A stretch of 64,000 bases of DNA, taken from NCBI RefSeq assembly GCF_001420915.1, contig NZ_CP013021.1, forward strand, positions 2,701,001 to 2,765,000. The letters are read 5' to 3'. The notes under the pieces are model-generated. The model searched no databases, was not told where the DNA came from, and was given only the letters and a program-made list of their open reading frames with translations. This stretch comes from Agarivorans gilvus. Lineage in GTDB: Bacteria; Pseudomonadota; Gammaproteobacteria; Enterobacterales; Celerinatantimonadaceae. This document shows, one piece after another, positions 23,774-33,324 of this stretch. Both the position numbers and the translations under genes were made by a program. Position 1 is the first letter of the stretch; each line of letters starts with the position of its first letter.

Positions 23774-24499
23774 ATGAAAAAATTTTTTATCGCTTCTAGT
23801 GTTTCTTTAGCCTTGATGAGTTCTTTTGTCTCAGCTGACGCCATTCGTGGTGAAGTAGCTGCTGAGAGTAATCGAAATGGTCCTCATTTTGGAGTACTAA
23901 AAGGTGGTTATGAGTTTGACACTCATCTGGGTCAATTTGGTTTTGATCTAGAGGCAAAAAGCCGTTTAGGTGGTAAGGCATATAGTGAAAATCAACACGA
24001 GTCTGGTTTACATGAAACCACTATAGCGGGAGATTATACTTACCAATTTGGTAATGCTTATCTACAACCGCGAGTTGAATATACTCGCAATGTTGCTGAC
24101 GATGCCAACACCGGTAAAGTTGCCCTAAAAGGTGGTTATAACTTTGATAATGGTATCTTTATGGAGGCCCGTTACCGCTACGAAGATACCCAAAATAATA
24201 ACGCCATTAATGCGCTTAATTTAGGTGATGTAAAAACCAATCGTGCTGATTTAACGGCGGGTTGGGCTGGAGATATTGTTGGCTTTTCGGTCAATTACAT
24301 TGATAAAGATTCTAATGCAGAACGCAAAGATAGTAATCTTAACGCTAAAGAATTAGAAACCAAGTTATTCCTCACTAACTTAGGTAATTATCAACCTTAC
24401 CTGCAATATACGCAGAAAAACTTTAATAGTAGTGATTATGACAATCTTCCACTGCAAGACGATAGCCAAGTGAAACTGGGCGTTAGCATGAAGTTTTAA
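23774..24499 (+). CDS. KdgM/NanC-like outer-membrane porin
   Basis: Protein of 241 residues with a signal peptide (MKKFFIASSVSLALMSSFVS, cleavage near ADA). The mature chain is strand-rich (GVLKGGYEFDT, FGFDLEAKSRL, FMEARYRYED, FSVNYIDKD) and ends QVKLGVSMKF with a terminal phenylalanine. The segments NGIFMEARYRYED and TNRADLTAGW resemble the KdgM family of small barrel porins that take up acidic oligosaccharides such as oligogalacturonate. That assignment is from recall and not certain, and the substrate is unknown. A GAAAGG site precedes the ATG. The divergent LysR gene is its likely regulator. Confidence 0.65.
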   Translation: MKKFFIASSVSLALMSSFVSADAIRGEVAAESNRNGPHFGVLKGGYEFDTHLGQFGFDLEAKSRLGGKAYSENQHESGLHETTIAGDYTYQFGNAYLQPRVEYTRNVADDANTGKVALKGGYNFDNGIFMEARYRYEDTQNNNAINALNLGDVKTNRADLTAGWAGDIVGFSVNYIDKDSNAERKDSNLNAKELETKLFLTNLGNYQPYLQYTQKNFNSSDYDNLPLQDDSQVKLGVSMKF

Positions 24500-24506
24500 A
24501 GAAACA

Positions 24507-24531
24507 AGAGCGCCGAGTGGCGCTCTTTTTT
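24507..24531. terminator. Bidirectional intrinsic terminator
   Basis: Hairpin AAGAGCGCC-GAGT-GGCGCTCTT followed by T residues, between the convergent porin and cydB genes; the other strand is less T-rich. Confidence 0.85.
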
Positions 24532-24541
24532 AAGAGCTTAA

Positions 24542-25546
24542 TTAGTGGTAGTTTAGCGAGCTGGCTTTACCTCTAAATACCCAGTAAGAAAACGCGGTAT
24601 AAGCTAAAATAACCGGTACTACCACCAGCGCACCGATTAATATCACAGTGAGTGATTCAGGCGCAGAGGCCGCTTGCCAAATGCTCATTTGTCCGGGAAC
24701 CACATCAGGAAAGAAGCTGAAAGCCAAGGCGCTAAAACATAGGATAAAAATAGCCACAACCAATAAAAATGGCAGCCAACAGTGGCGATCATTTACTTTG
24801 GGTAAACGTTTCAGCAGCAGATCGTTAAACAAAAAGGCGGCAAAACACAAAGCCGGTATCAGCAATACAAACATCACTAACGGAAAATCAAACCAGCGAT
24901 CAAATACTCCTGGGTTAACCATGGGATTAACGATACACACCGCTAATACTCCGATAAAACAGAGTCTCCCGCTGAGTTTTGCCCAAGTTACGGCACGTTT
25001 TTGCAGCTCTCCTTCGGTTTTCATGATCAACCAAGCCGCGCCAATGTAGCTATAAGCAAGGGTCACTCCTAAACCACTTAATAGGGCAAACAAATGAGCG
25101 CTCAGGCTGGCTTCAAAACCCATCACATATAGGCCTAACATGTAGCCTTGTGCCAAGGTGGTAAGCAGTGAGCCTGCTTTAAAGGTTCTATCCCAAGCAA
25201 GTTTATGGTCAACCGCCGCTTTGGCTCGAAAGTCAAAGGCCACGCCACGCATAATAAGTCCGATCAGCATAATGGCTACCGGTATATATAGGTGAAAGAG
25301 CACCACGCTATGGGCAGCAGGGAAGGCGATTAACATAATGCCTACTGCCAATACTAACCAAGTTTCGTTGGCATCCCAGAATGGCCCAATTGAGGCAATC
25401 ATCGTGTCGCGTTGAGCTTCGTCGGCTTCCCCCATGGGCAGCAAAATGCCCACGCCTAAGTCATAACCATCGAGAATGGCGTAAACCAGAACGGAAAGTC
25501 CCATTAAGCCGATAAAAATAATTGCCAACCAGTAAGCATCCATCAT
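24542..25546 (-). CDS. cydB: Cytochrome bd-type oxidase subunit II (cyanide-insensitive type)
   Basis: Membrane subunit of a cytochrome bd-type quinol oxidase that reduces oxygen to water without pumping protons. It has 334 residues (E. coli CydB has 379), with about eight or nine hydrophobic helices. The N-terminal AILDGYDLGVGILLP and GPFWDANETWLVLAVG motifs are typical. The short length and close pairing with a short-loop CydA fit the CioB group. Two adjacent ATGs (25546, 25543) are possible starts. No cydX follows, as expected for this type. Confidence 0.92.
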   Translation of the reverse strand: MMDAYWLAIIFIGLMGLSVLVYAILDGYDLGVGILLPMGEADEAQRDTMIASIGPFWDANETWLVLAVGIMLIAFPAAHSVVLFHLYIPVAIMLIGLIMRGVAFDFRAKAAVDHKLAWDRTFKAGSLLTTLAQGYMLGLYVMGFEASLSAHLFALLSGLGVTLAYSYIGAAWLIMKTEGELQKRAVTWAKLSGRLCFIGVLAVCIVNPMVNPGVFDRWFDFPLVMFVLLIPALCFAAFLFNDLLLKRLPKVNDRHCWLPFLLVVAIFILCFSALAFSFFPDVVPGQMSIWQAASAPESLTVILIGALVVVPVILAYTAFSYWVFRGKASSLNYH

Positions 25547-25548
25547 CT

Positions 25549-26934
25549 TTAGTGACTCCCCTCGTGAGTGGTTTGTGGATTAGAAACATGGCTTAGGTTG
25601 CCATCGGCCTGCGGTTCTAGGGTTTCAAATTCTTCGACTTTAATCGCCTTACGCGCCATTAAAAATACCGTACGAGTATAGGCATAAAGTAAAAAGGCGT
25701 ACACGATTAGATAAAGGGTTAATGAGAAACCCACTTTAGATGGGGGCAAGCTAGTTACCGCATCTTGGGTTTTTAATATGCCGGTGACTAACCAAGGTTG
25801 ACGGCCAATTTCAGTCACATACCAACCCGCTAGCGTGGCTAGCCAACCAGAGAAGGTAGTGGCTACCAATACTTTCAGTAACCAGGCTGGTAGACCCTTC
25901 CGGCGGTAAAAGTGGTAACAAGCAAACCAACTTAGGCCAAGCATCAATAAGCCTAAGCCCACCATTACTCGGAAACTCCAGAATACAGGGGCAACTGGCG
26001 GGTGCTCCCCTGCAAACTCATTTAAGCCTTTTAGTTCACCATCCAGCTCATGAGTCAGAATCAAACTGGCAAGATTAGGTATGCCTATTTCATAGTGATT
26101 GGTTTTATTTTGCTGATCGGGTAGCGCAAATAATAATAATGGAGCGCCGCGCTCGGTGTGCCAGATCCCTTCAATGGCAGCAATTTTTGCCGGTTGATGT
26201 TCTAGAGTATTTAAACCATGAAAATCACCGACCAAGGCTTGAGTGGGGGCCAAAATGGCGGCCACAATTAACGCTACTTTTAAGCTTAAACGTGGCGCTT
26301 TTTTAGTATCGCCTTTAAGGATGCGGTAGGCCGAGATCCCAGCGATGAAGAACGATGCGGTTAAGCCCGAGGCCAATAACATATGGCTTAAGCGATAAGG
26401 AAAAGAAGGGTTAAATACAATGGCAAACCAGTCGGTTGGGTAGGCTACGCCATCACGCATTTCAAAGCCGGCCGGAGTTTGCATCCAAGAATCCAGCGCT
26501 AGGATCCAAAACGCCGATAAGCTGGTGCCGATAGCCACCAAAATGGTAGCAAAAGTATGCACTTTGTTGGGCACACGTTTGATACCAAACAGCATAATGC
26601 CAAGGAAAGTCGCTTCTAAGAAAAAGGCGGTAAGCACCTCATAGCCTAGCAATGGCCCGGCGATATTACCCACCGTTTCCATAAAGCCTGGCCAGTTAGT
26701 ACCAAACTGAAAAGACATAGTAATGCCACTGACTACACCTAAGGCAAAAGACAGGGCAAATACTTTTACCCAAAAGCGATAGGCGCGCATCCAAATTGGA
26801 TTGCCAGTCATATCATGGCGGATTTTAAAGAAAACCAAGAACCAGCACATGGCAATGGTGATGGTTGGAAACAGAATGTGGAAGCTGATATTCGCAGCAA
26901 ACTGTATCCTTGAAAGGATTAAGGCATCAAGCAT
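25549..26934 (-). CDS. cydA: Cytochrome bd-type oxidase subunit I (cyanide-insensitive type)
   Basis: Haem-bearing subunit with the quinol site. It has 461 residues, shorter than the 522 of E. coli CydA, because the quinol-binding Q-loop is short, the mark of CioA-like enzymes. Conserved features: RIQFAANISFHILFPT with the haem b595 histidine, GVVSGITMSFQFGTNW, GYEVLTAFFLEATFLG, and GWYVTEIGRQPW near the C-terminus. It follows the GbsR-type regulator by 12 bases and precedes cydB by 2, so the three genes form one operon. Low-loop enzymes often resist cyanide; this is family knowledge and was not tested here. Confidence 0.93.
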   Translation of the reverse strand: MLDALILSRIQFAANISFHILFPTITIAMCWFLVFFKIRHDMTGNPIWMRAYRFWVKVFALSFALGVVSGITMSFQFGTNWPGFMETVGNIAGPLLGYEVLTAFFLEATFLGIMLFGIKRVPNKVHTFATILVAIGTSLSAFWILALDSWMQTPAGFEMRDGVAYPTDWFAIVFNPSFPYRLSHMLLASGLTASFFIAGISAYRILKGDTKKAPRLSLKVALIVAAILAPTQALVGDFHGLNTLEHQPAKIAAIEGIWHTERGAPLLLFALPDQQNKTNHYEIGIPNLASLILTHELDGELKGLNEFAGEHPPVAPVFWSFRVMVGLGLLMLGLSWFACYHFYRRKGLPAWLLKVLVATTFSGWLATLAGWYVTEIGRQPWLVTGILKTQDAVTSLPPSKVGFSLTLYLIVYAFLLYAYTRTVFLMARKAIKVEEFETLEPQADGNLSHVSNPQTTHEGSH

Positions 26935-26946
26935 GATTAACTCTCA

Positions 26947-27525
26947 TTAAGGTGAATAAGCGTATTCGCTGGCGGCAGTTCCTTTGTTACCAACAATTTT
27001 GTCTTTAAGTTCTAGTAATTTGTTAAGGCCAGAGCCCATTTTCATCAGTTGTTGTAATTGCTCTGGGCTAAAACTGTTTAGGGTATTGGACCATTGGGTG
27101 ATGAGTTCCAATAAGTCATGAATCTCCTTCATTTTTTGTTGGGTAAACTGGTCTTCTTCATTGTCCGGCTGTTCTAGCAAGTTAGAGCGCAGTAACGACA
27201 GGGTAGGGTCTACTTCCCGTTTACTGCGTTCTTCAAATACTGTTTTAGCCATGTCCCAAATAGATCCCGCTGCGGTATAAAACTCGCGACGTTGCCCTGC
27301 TTGGTGACTCAGTTTTACCAAACGCCAAGACTGAAGTTCTTTAAGGCCCATACTGACGTTGCCGCGGCTAATACCGAGTTGCTGCATGATTTGTTCGGCA
27401 TGCAAAGGATGCTGGTTTATCACCAACAGAGCCAAAATCTGACCGACGGTGCGGTTAAAGCCCCAGCGACTGCCCATTTCTCCAAAATGTAAGACAAAAG
27501 CCTGACTTTTCTCTGATAATTGCAT
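26947..27525 (-). CDS. GbsR/MarR-family transcriptional regulator
   Basis: Protein of 192 residues with a winged helix: GEMGSRWGFNRTVGQILALL, then HAEQIMQQLGISRGNVSMGLKEL as the recognition part and a wing with GQRREFYTA. This is the GbsR pattern (MarR superfamily). A helical C-terminal region rich in charged residues could serve for dimerisation. It lies 12 bases ahead of cydA and most likely regulates that operon and itself. The signal is unknown; in other bacteria GbsR proteins sense choline or related ligands, but the context here is respiratory. Confidence 0.88.
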   Translation of the reverse strand: MQLSEKSQAFVLHFGEMGSRWGFNRTVGQILALLVINQHPLHAEQIMQQLGISRGNVSMGLKELQSWRLVKLSHQAGQRREFYTAAGSIWDMAKTVFEERSKREVDPTLSLLRSNLLEQPDNEEDQFTQQKMKEIHDLLELITQWSNTLNSFSPEQLQQLMKMGSGLNKLLELKDKIVGNKGTAASEYAYSP

Positions 27526-27539
27526 GCGGGTTTTCCTTT

Positions 27540-27549
27540 TGAACGTTCA
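27540..27549. promoter_or_regulatory. Candidate operator of the GbsR-type regulator
   Basis: TGAACGTTCA is a perfect 10-base palindrome, 15 bases before the start codon of the regulator gene. The position fits an autoregulatory site. It is short, so chance is possible. Confidence 0.4.
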
Positions 27550-27575
27550 GAAAAAAGTGAAAGTTTATTTAAATA

Positions 27576-27589
27576 TTGATTTATGTCAA
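27576..27589. promoter_or_regulatory. Candidate FNR-type site upstream of gbsR-cydAB
   Basis: TTGATTTATGTCAA differs from the FNR/EtrA consensus TTGAT-N4-ATCAA at one position and lies about 50 bases before the first gene of an oxidase operon, a usual place for oxygen control. Confidence 0.5.
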
Positions 27590-27872
27590 TTTTTTTAGCT
27601 GATGTTTTTTCTCTTGGTCAAGCTATAAGCGGGTTTAAGCTTTGTTTTAGAAGATGTTTTAGATAATCAGAATAAATTTATAGTTCCGGGTGGTTTTTAA
27701 GCGCTAAGCGTGAAGGGGAACGGCTTTAGTCATACTAAATGAGGGGGTATATCTAGGTTTTGATTTATTTATACCTGAACTAACCTTTATTTTCTAAGTA
27801 ACAAGCGGCCATAAAAACCGCTTGTACTCTTACATAGGTTTTTGAGCTAGCTCTTGCCTTGGTTTTGCCACT

Positions 27873-29237
27873 TTACTTGCCGATACAGAAGCTAGTGAAG
27901 ATGCGGCTGAGTAGATCGTCTGAGCTAAATTCGCCGGTGATCTCACTTAAGGCTTGTTGTACCAGGCGTAACTCTTCGGCAAGCAGTTCGCCGGCTTGGT
28001 AAACCTCTAGTTGGGTTTTACCATTATCTAGGTGTTCGGCAGCTTGCTCTAGGGCATTAAGGTGGCGACGACGTGCCATAAAGCCGCCTTCTAGGTTGCC
28101 GGTAAAGCCCATGCATTGTTTGAGGTGGGCTTTTAATTCACTTAGACCTAATTCGGTTTTGGCTGAGATTTTAAATACCGGATGGCCATGATCCATCACC
28201 ACATCGAGGCTTTCCCTGGTAATATCGGCTTTATTACGCACTACCGTCATGCCCATGTTAGGCGGCAGTTTGGCGACAAATTCTGGCCAGATTTTTAGCG
28301 GGTCGAGCTGGTCGGTGGTGGTACCATCCACCATAAACAATACCCGATCAGCATTATTAATTTCTTCCCAAGCGCGCTCAATACCAATTTGTTCCACCAC
28401 ATCGGCGTCATCACGCAAACCGGCGGTATCAATGATGTGCAGCGGCATGCCATCGATGTGAATGTGTTCGCGCAATACATCACGAGTGGTGCCGGCAATG
28501 TCGGTAACAATGGCGGCCTGTTTCCCAGCTAAGGCATTCAGTAAGCTCGATTTGCCCGCATTGGGGCGCCCAGCTATGACTACTCGCATACCTTCACGTA
28601 GCAAGGAACCTTGGCGTGCTTGCGCTTGCACAGCACTGAGTTCATCAATGATGGCGTAGAGATCGCTTTGTACTTTGCCGTCACTGAGAAAATCGATTTC
28701 TTCTTCAGGAAAATCGATAGCTGCCTCAACGTAGATCCGCAAACGGGTGACGTTTTCTACCAAGCTGTAGATTTTGTTAGAAAACTCTCCCTGCAGCGAC
28801 TGTAGGGCACTTTTAGCCGCTTGCTCGCTGGTTGCTTCAATTAGGTCAGCAATGGCCTCTGCTTGGGCTAAGTCGAGCTTGTCGTTAAGAAAAGCGCGTT
28901 CGCTAAACTCTCCGGGGCGAGCCATGCGTAAGCCTTCAATTTGGCAGATTTCGCGGATCAGCATATCTATTACCACTGGGCCACCATGACCTTGTAGTTC
29001 TAATACGTCTTCGCCGGTAAAGGAGTGAGGGCCTTTAAAGAATAAGGCGATGCCTTGGTCTAAGGTATCTCCCTGTAGGTTCTTAAACGCCAAATAATCG
29101 GCATAACGAGGCTTGGGGCACTTACCCAATAATTGTTCTGCTACCTGTTGCGATAAGGGGCCGGATACACGAATAATGCCTACGCCGCCGCGTCCCGGTG
29201 CTGTTGCCTGTGCCACTATGGTATCAGTTGAACTCAT
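27873..29237 (-). CDS. mnmE: tRNA modification GTPase MnmE
   Basis: GTPase partner of MnmG for wobble-uridine modification; 454 residues as in E. coli. The N-terminal tetrahydrofolate-binding domain begins [22 protein letters not shown]. The G domain, inserted in a helical domain, has [14 protein letters not shown] (near 225), DIAGTTRD and DTAGLRD. The protein ends with the family motif FCIGK, whose cysteine is required for activity. It lies downstream of yidC beyond a terminator. Confidence 0.97.
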   Translation of the reverse strand: MSSTDTIVAQATAPGRGGVGIIRVSGPLSQQVAEQLLGKCPKPRYADYLAFKNLQGDTLDQGIALFFKGPHSFTGEDVLELQGHGGPVVIDMLIREICQIEGLRMARPGEFSERAFLNDKLDLAQAEAIADLIEATSEQAAKSALQSLQGEFSNKIYSLVENVTRLRIYVEAAIDFPEEEIDFLSDGKVQSDLYAIIDELSAVQAQARQGSLLREGMRVVIAGRPNAGKSSLLNALAGKQAAIVTDIAGTTRDVLREHIHIDGMPLHIIDTAGLRDDADVVEQIGIERAWEEINNADRVLFMVDGTTTDQLDPLKIWPEFVAKLPPNMGMTVVRNKADITRESLDVVMDHGHPVFKISAKTELGLSELKAHLKQCMGFTGNLEGGFMARRRHLNALEQAAEHLDNGKTQLEVYQAGELLAEELRLVQQALSEITGEFSSDDLLSRIFTSFCIGK

Positions 29238-29268
29238 GCTGACTCTCTTTGCTCTTGCGGTAAAAATA

Positions 29269-29302
29269 AAAATGCCATTCAGCTTTCACTGAATGGCATT
29301 TT
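29269..29302. terminator. Hairpin terminator between yidC and mnmE
   Basis: AAAATGCCATTCAG and its complement surround a six-base loop. The A/T ends give a T run in both directions. It lies 24 bases after the yidC stop and upstream of mnmE. Confidence 0.8.
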
Positions 29303-29325
29303 AGCACTCTCGCTAAACTTTGTGC

Positions 29326-30966
29326 TTAGCGTTTATGCAATCCTTTTTTCTCAAGGTTACGGTAAATCAGAGTTTGCTGAATTAGTGTAACCACGTTACT
29401 CATTAACCAGTATAGAACTAGACCTGCTGGGAACCAAAGGAAGAATACAGTGAAGATAACCGGCATGAATTGCATGATCTTCGCTTGCATTGGGTCGGCT
29501 ACGGTAGTCGGAGACATCTTCTGAATGAAGAACATACTCACGCCCATTAGCACTGGCAGAATGTAGTAAGGGTCTTGTACTGACAAGTCAGTAATCCAAC
29601 CAAAGAATGGTGCATGACGAAGCTCAACGCTTTCCATTAATGACCAGTACAAGGCGATGAAAATTGGCATTTGTAGCAAGATAGGGAAACAGCCACCCAG
29701 TGGGTTAACTTTCTCTTTCTTGTATAACTCCATCATGCCTTGAGACATTTTCTGACGGTCGTCGCCATACTTCTCACGTAGTGCTGCCATTTTGGGTTGT
29801 AGCAAACGCATTTTCGCCATAGAGGTGTATTGCGCTTTGGTGAGTGGATACATGATACCTTTCACCGTGAAGGTGATTAGGATAATTGCGATACCCCAGT
29901 TTCCAACGAAACTATGGAAAAACTTAAGCAGTTTAGACAGTGGCTGAGCAATAAACCACAACCAGCCGTAATCTACGGTAAGGTCTAGGTGTTTGGCGGC
30001 TTCTGCCATTTGCTCTTGTAGTTTAGGACCAACCCATAAGCTAGAGCTTAGCTGCTCACTCTGGCCTGGTGCAACAGTGTGGGCAGGGGCTTTATAACCC
30101 ATGAACACAAAACCGTTATTGGCGTTTGAGTACAATTGGTTGGTGCTATTTTCGTCGGGTAACCAAGCGGTAACGAAGTAGTGCTGCATCATGGCTACCC
30201 AGCCACCAGTGGTGGTGACGTTTAGGTTAGCTTTCTGCATGTCTTTGATTTTGTATTTAGAGTAACGGGTTGAGTCACTCGAGTAAGCACCACCGCGATA
30301 AACCGGCATTACCATGCTTGATTTATGCTCTTTTTCGGTTTGCTTAAGTTGGCCATATAACTGCAGGTTTAGCGCTTGTTCGCTATTGTTAGTCACTTCA
30401 TAAGTTACATCAACATCGTAACTGCCACGCTTAAGCGTGAAGCTCTTAGTGAACTGGTTACCGGCTTGGTCTTGGTAAGTCATAGCCACAACCACTTGGT
30501 CTTCGCCTTCAGCTAGCTCGAAGTTAGAGCTGCTGACTTGATAGATAGGACGACCATTGGCGCTGGCATCTGGGCCGTCGCGACCAATCAAACCACTTTG
30601 CGCAATATAGGTGAAGTTAGCATCCTCTTCTAAAAGAACGAAAGGCTCGCTAGATTCTTCTTCAATTGGGTAGGCTAATAACTCGCCACTAACAACATCA
30701 CCACCTTGAGAGCTAATTTTTAGCTTTAGTACGTCGGTGGTTACAGTGATTAACTGACCTGCGCTAGTCGCTTGAGTTAAGTCTGAATCATCAGAAGACG
30801 TCGCACTTGCTGGCACATCAGGATGCGCGCCGGCTGGCGTGGCGTTAACAGTATTGGTCGCAGTAATCACTTCCGGCTGCGGGCCGTAATCTTTTTGCCA
30901 TTGCTGATATATAAGAAAACTTACAAACAGCAACCCAATTATCAGTAAATTGCGTTGAGATTCCAT
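29326..30966 (-). CDS. yidC: Membrane protein insertase YidC
   Basis: Inserts proteins such as the ATP synthase c subunit into the inner membrane, alone or with SecYEG. It has 546 residues. One N-terminal anchor helix ([18 protein letters not shown]), a large periplasmic beta domain (about 60-320), then the conserved five-helix core with [45 protein letters not shown] and [13 protein letters not shown]. It belongs to the rpmH-rnpA-yidD-yidC-mnmE cluster. Confidence 0.97.
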   Translation of the reverse strand: MESQRNLLIIGLLFVSFLIYQQWQKDYGPQPEVITATNTVNATPAGAHPDVPASATSSDDSDLTQATSAGQLITVTTDVLKLKISSQGGDVVSGELLAYPIEEESSEPFVLLEEDANFTYIAQSGLIGRDGPDASANGRPIYQVSSSNFELAEGEDQVVVAMTYQDQAGNQFTKSFTLKRGSYDVDVTYEVTNNSEQALNLQLYGQLKQTEKEHKSSMVMPVYRGGAYSSDSTRYSKYKIKDMQKANLNVTTTGGWVAMMQHYFVTAWLPDENSTNQLYSNANNGFVFMGYKAPAHTVAPGQSEQLSSSLWVGPKLQEQMAEAAKHLDLTVDYGWLWFIAQPLSKLLKFFHSFVGNWGIAIILITFTVKGIMYPLTKAQYTSMAKMRLLQPKMAALREKYGDDRQKMSQGMMELYKKEKVNPLGGCFPILLQMPIFIALYWSLMESVELRHAPFFGWITDLSVQDPYYILPVLMGVSMFFIQKMSPTTVADPMQAKIMQFMPVIFTVFFLWFPAGLVLYWLMSNVVTLIQQTLIYRNLEKKGLHKR

Positions 30967-30974
30967 AATATTAG

Positions 30975-31229
30975 TTAATCACTATTGGTTTTTTTGGAAC
31001 CTGGAACAGGATCATGTCCGCCAGGATGTAGTGGATGGCATTTTAATAGACGTTGGCTTGCTAACCAACAACCTTTTATCACACCGTGCAAATTTATTGC
31101 TTCAATCGCATAATCTGAACACGTAGGCGTAAAACGGCAGCGCGGTCCAAGCAAAGGACTTATCAAATATTGATAAGCTTTGATGGGCAATATCGCTAAG
31201 CTTCGCAACGGCGCGAAAGTCTTCGCCAT
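30975..31229 (-). CDS. yidD: Membrane protein insertion efficiency factor YidD
   Basis: Small protein of 84 residues thought to help YidC. It has an amphipathic N-terminus and the family motif [20 protein letters not shown], with three conserved cysteines, then HPGGHDPVP. It overlaps rnpA by 34 bases in another frame and lies 8 bases before yidC, a universally conserved arrangement. Confidence 0.95.
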   Translation of the reverse strand: MAKTFAPLRSLAILPIKAYQYLISPLLGPRCRFTPTCSDYAIEAINLHGVIKGCWLASQRLLKCHPLHPGGHDPVPGSKKTNSD

Positions 31230-31552
31230 GATTTCTCCAGCATTTTACTTATTTCTTGATTGCTTAAATCAGCAATTCCGTGTTTAGAGATAAGCACAAT
31301 ATCAACAGCGGGTAACTGATGCTGATGTAATCGAAAACTCTCTCTTACCAAGCGTTTAATACGATTGCGACCTACGGCAAGCTTAATGCTTTTTTTGGAA
31401 ACGGCTAGGCCTAGTCGTGGATGAGCTAAGGTATTAGGTTTGGCAAGGATGGTGAGTTGAGGAGTACCCACACGAACGGGGTTGGAGAATACGTGTTTGA
31501 AATGCATGGGAGTTAACAAACGTAACTCCCTGCCGAACGAATGTCTTTGCAT
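31196..31552 (-). CDS. rnpA: Ribonuclease P protein component
   Basis: Basic protein of 118 residues that assists the RNase P RNA in tRNA 5'-end maturation. The signature is [29 protein letters not shown], containing the RNR motif. It starts three bases after rpmH and overlaps yidD. Confidence 0.96.
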   Translation of the reverse strand: MQRHSFGRELRLLTPMHFKHVFSNPVRVGTPQLTILAKPNTLAHPRLGLAVSKKSIKLAVGRNRIKRLVRESFRLHQHQLPAVDIVLISKHGIADLSNQEISKMLEKSWRRLSRRCEA

Positions 31553-31555
31553 TAA

Positions 31556-31735
<180 letters not shown>

Positions 31736-31776
31736 TTAACCGAAATGGTTGGCGCACCGGGTAAAAAAGAGGCGAA

Positions 31777-31805
31777 ATTCTAATCATTCGCCCCTTCTAA
31801 GTCAA
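31777..31805 (-). promoter_or_regulatory. rpmH promoter
   Basis: On the minus strand TTGACT (31800-31805) and TAGAAT (31777-31782) are 17 bases apart, about 87 bases upstream of rpmH. A short inverted repeat AAACGA-AATA-TCGTTT (31804-31819) overlaps its upstream edge. Confidence 0.75.
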
Positions 31806-31904
31806 ACGAAATATCGTTTAATCTTAAATCGTTTTGCCTGGAAGATCTTTTAGATCCTGCAGCGGCATTATAGTGCTACTAATTATAGCTGCAAGTGATC
31901 TCTA

Positions 31905-32654
31905 CTATTCAATTGCATCTCTTTTTAGTATTCGCGAAATAAACTGTTGAGTTCTTGGATCTTTCGGTTGAGTAAACAGTTGCTCCGGCGGACCTTGTTC
32001 AACAATATTACCATCACTCATAAATACGACTCGGTCGGCCACTTCGCGGGCAAAGGCCATTTCATGGGTGACGATCAGCAAGGTTTGCTTACGCTTGGCT
32101 AACATTTTTATTAAGCCAAGTACCTCACCCACCCATTCTGGATCCAATGCCGAGGTGGGTTCGTCAAATAGAATGGCTTGGCTTGGGGTAGCCATGGCTC
32201 GGCCAATACCAATACGTTGTTGCTGGCCCCCAGAAAGTTGGCTTGGGTAGTGTTTGGCTTTATCGGCGAGGCCAATATCAGCAAGAATTTGTCTTGCCTT
32301 AGTGAGTGCAGTCGCCTTGTCTTGTTTCCATACGGTAATTAAGGCTTCGGCTATATTCTGTTCGGCGTTTAAGTTGGCAAATAATGAGTAGTTTTGAAAT
32401 ACAAAGGCAAACTTTCGGCGTAACGCTATGATCTCACTGGCATGGTGTTGTTCAGCGTTGACCGATAGACCATCAACACTGATCATGCCGCTGTCTGCTT
32501 GTTCTAGGAAGTTTAGGCAACGTAAGAAGGTCGATTTTCCGGTGCCAGAAGGGCCGATAATCGCCACCACTTCGCCTTCATTCACCTCAAAGTCGATACC
32601 ATTTAATACTTTTTGCCCATTAAAGCTTTTATGTAAGTTGGCTACTTTGATCAT
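31905..32654 (-). CDS. Amino-acid ABC transporter ATP-binding protein
   Basis: ATPase of 249 residues of the polar amino-acid uptake (GlnQ/TcyN) type. Walker A GPSGTGKS, Q-loop VFQNYSLF, signature LSGGQQQR, Walker B ILFDEPTSALDP and switch histidine VTHEM are all present. Third gene of a three-gene transporter lying between rpmH and dnaA; the same placement is, as I recall, found in Vibrio. Confidence 0.94.
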   Translation of the reverse strand: MIKVANLHKSFNGQKVLNGIDFEVNEGEVVAIIGPSGTGKSTFLRCLNFLEQADSGMISVDGLSVNAEQHHASEIIALRRKFAFVFQNYSLFANLNAEQNIAEALITVWKQDKATALTKARQILADIGLADKAKHYPSQLSGGQQQRIGIGRAMATPSQAILFDEPTSALDPEWVGEVLGLIKMLAKRKQTLLIVTHEMAFAREVADRVVFMSDGNIVEQGPPEQLFTQPKDPRTQQFISRILKRDAIE

Positions 32655-32655
32655 G

Positions 32656-33324
32656 CTAATAGGCCTTTGCTAAACGTTTTTCGGCGAGGTTTTGCACTTG
32701 GGTAAACACTGCCACTACCGCCCAATAAATCAACGCAACCGCTAAGAAGGCTTCAAAAAACTTAAAGCTACTCGACGCTTCCATTTGCGCTTTTGCCATA
32801 ATTTCTGCCACTCCCAAAGTGAAGGCTAAAGAGGTGCTTTTGATCATATCTATCAGATAATTCATTAGCGAGGGCAGTGCGGTTCGCAGTGCTTGTGGTA
32901 GCACAATGCGTCGCAGAGCTTGAATGCGCGTCATGCCAAAGGCGTAGCTGGCATCCCATTGGCTATTGTCTATGGAGGTGATGGCTGCGCGAATACTCTC
33001 TGCCTTATAAGCTGCAAAGTGCAAGCTTAAACCGATAACAGAGGCACTAAAGGCATCAATACCTATCATAAATGGAAACAGTTGCGGCAGGCCGTAATAC
33101 AAAATAAATAGCTGAACTAACAGCGGCGTTCCTCGAAAGAAGGAAATAAACACCACTGAAAACTGATTCAAAACAGGCAGCTTGAATACTCGAACCAGTG
33201 CCAATATTAGCGCTAAAATTAACGCAAAAATGGCTGCAATTGCAGCCATCTCCATGGTTGTAGCCAAATACTTAAACAGTATTGGGAACAGTTCAATCAT
33301 GTAGCCAAAGTCAAAGCTAGACAT
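32656..33324 (-). CDS. Amino-acid ABC transporter permease
   Basis: Inner-membrane permease of 222 residues with about five helices (MEMAAIAAIFALILALILAL onward). The EAA loop that contacts the ATPase is DASYAFGMTRIQALRRIVLPQA. It belongs to the HisM/GlnP family. It begins where the binding-protein gene ends (overlap of one base). Confidence 0.93.
   Translation of the reverse strand: MSSFDFGYMIELFPILFKYLATTMEMAAIAAIFALILALILALVRVFKLPVLNQFSVVFISFFRGTPLLVQLFILYYGLPQLFPFMIGIDAFSASVIGLSLHFAAYKAESIRAAITSIDNSQWDASYAFGMTRIQALRRIVLPQALRTALPSLMNYLIDMIKSTSLAFTLGVAEIMAKAQMEASSSFKFFEAFLAVALIYWAVVAVFTQVQNLAEKRLAKAY

Larger units (their letters stand above)
27526..27872. other. Intergenic region of 347 bases
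   Basis: Gap between the regulator gene and mnmE with no convincing coding frame. It holds the palindrome at 27540, the FNR-like box at 27576 and an inverted repeat ACAAGCGG/CCGCTTGT at 27801-27825, which lies just downstream of mnmE and may end its transcript although no T run follows. I see nothing else. Confidence 0.6.
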
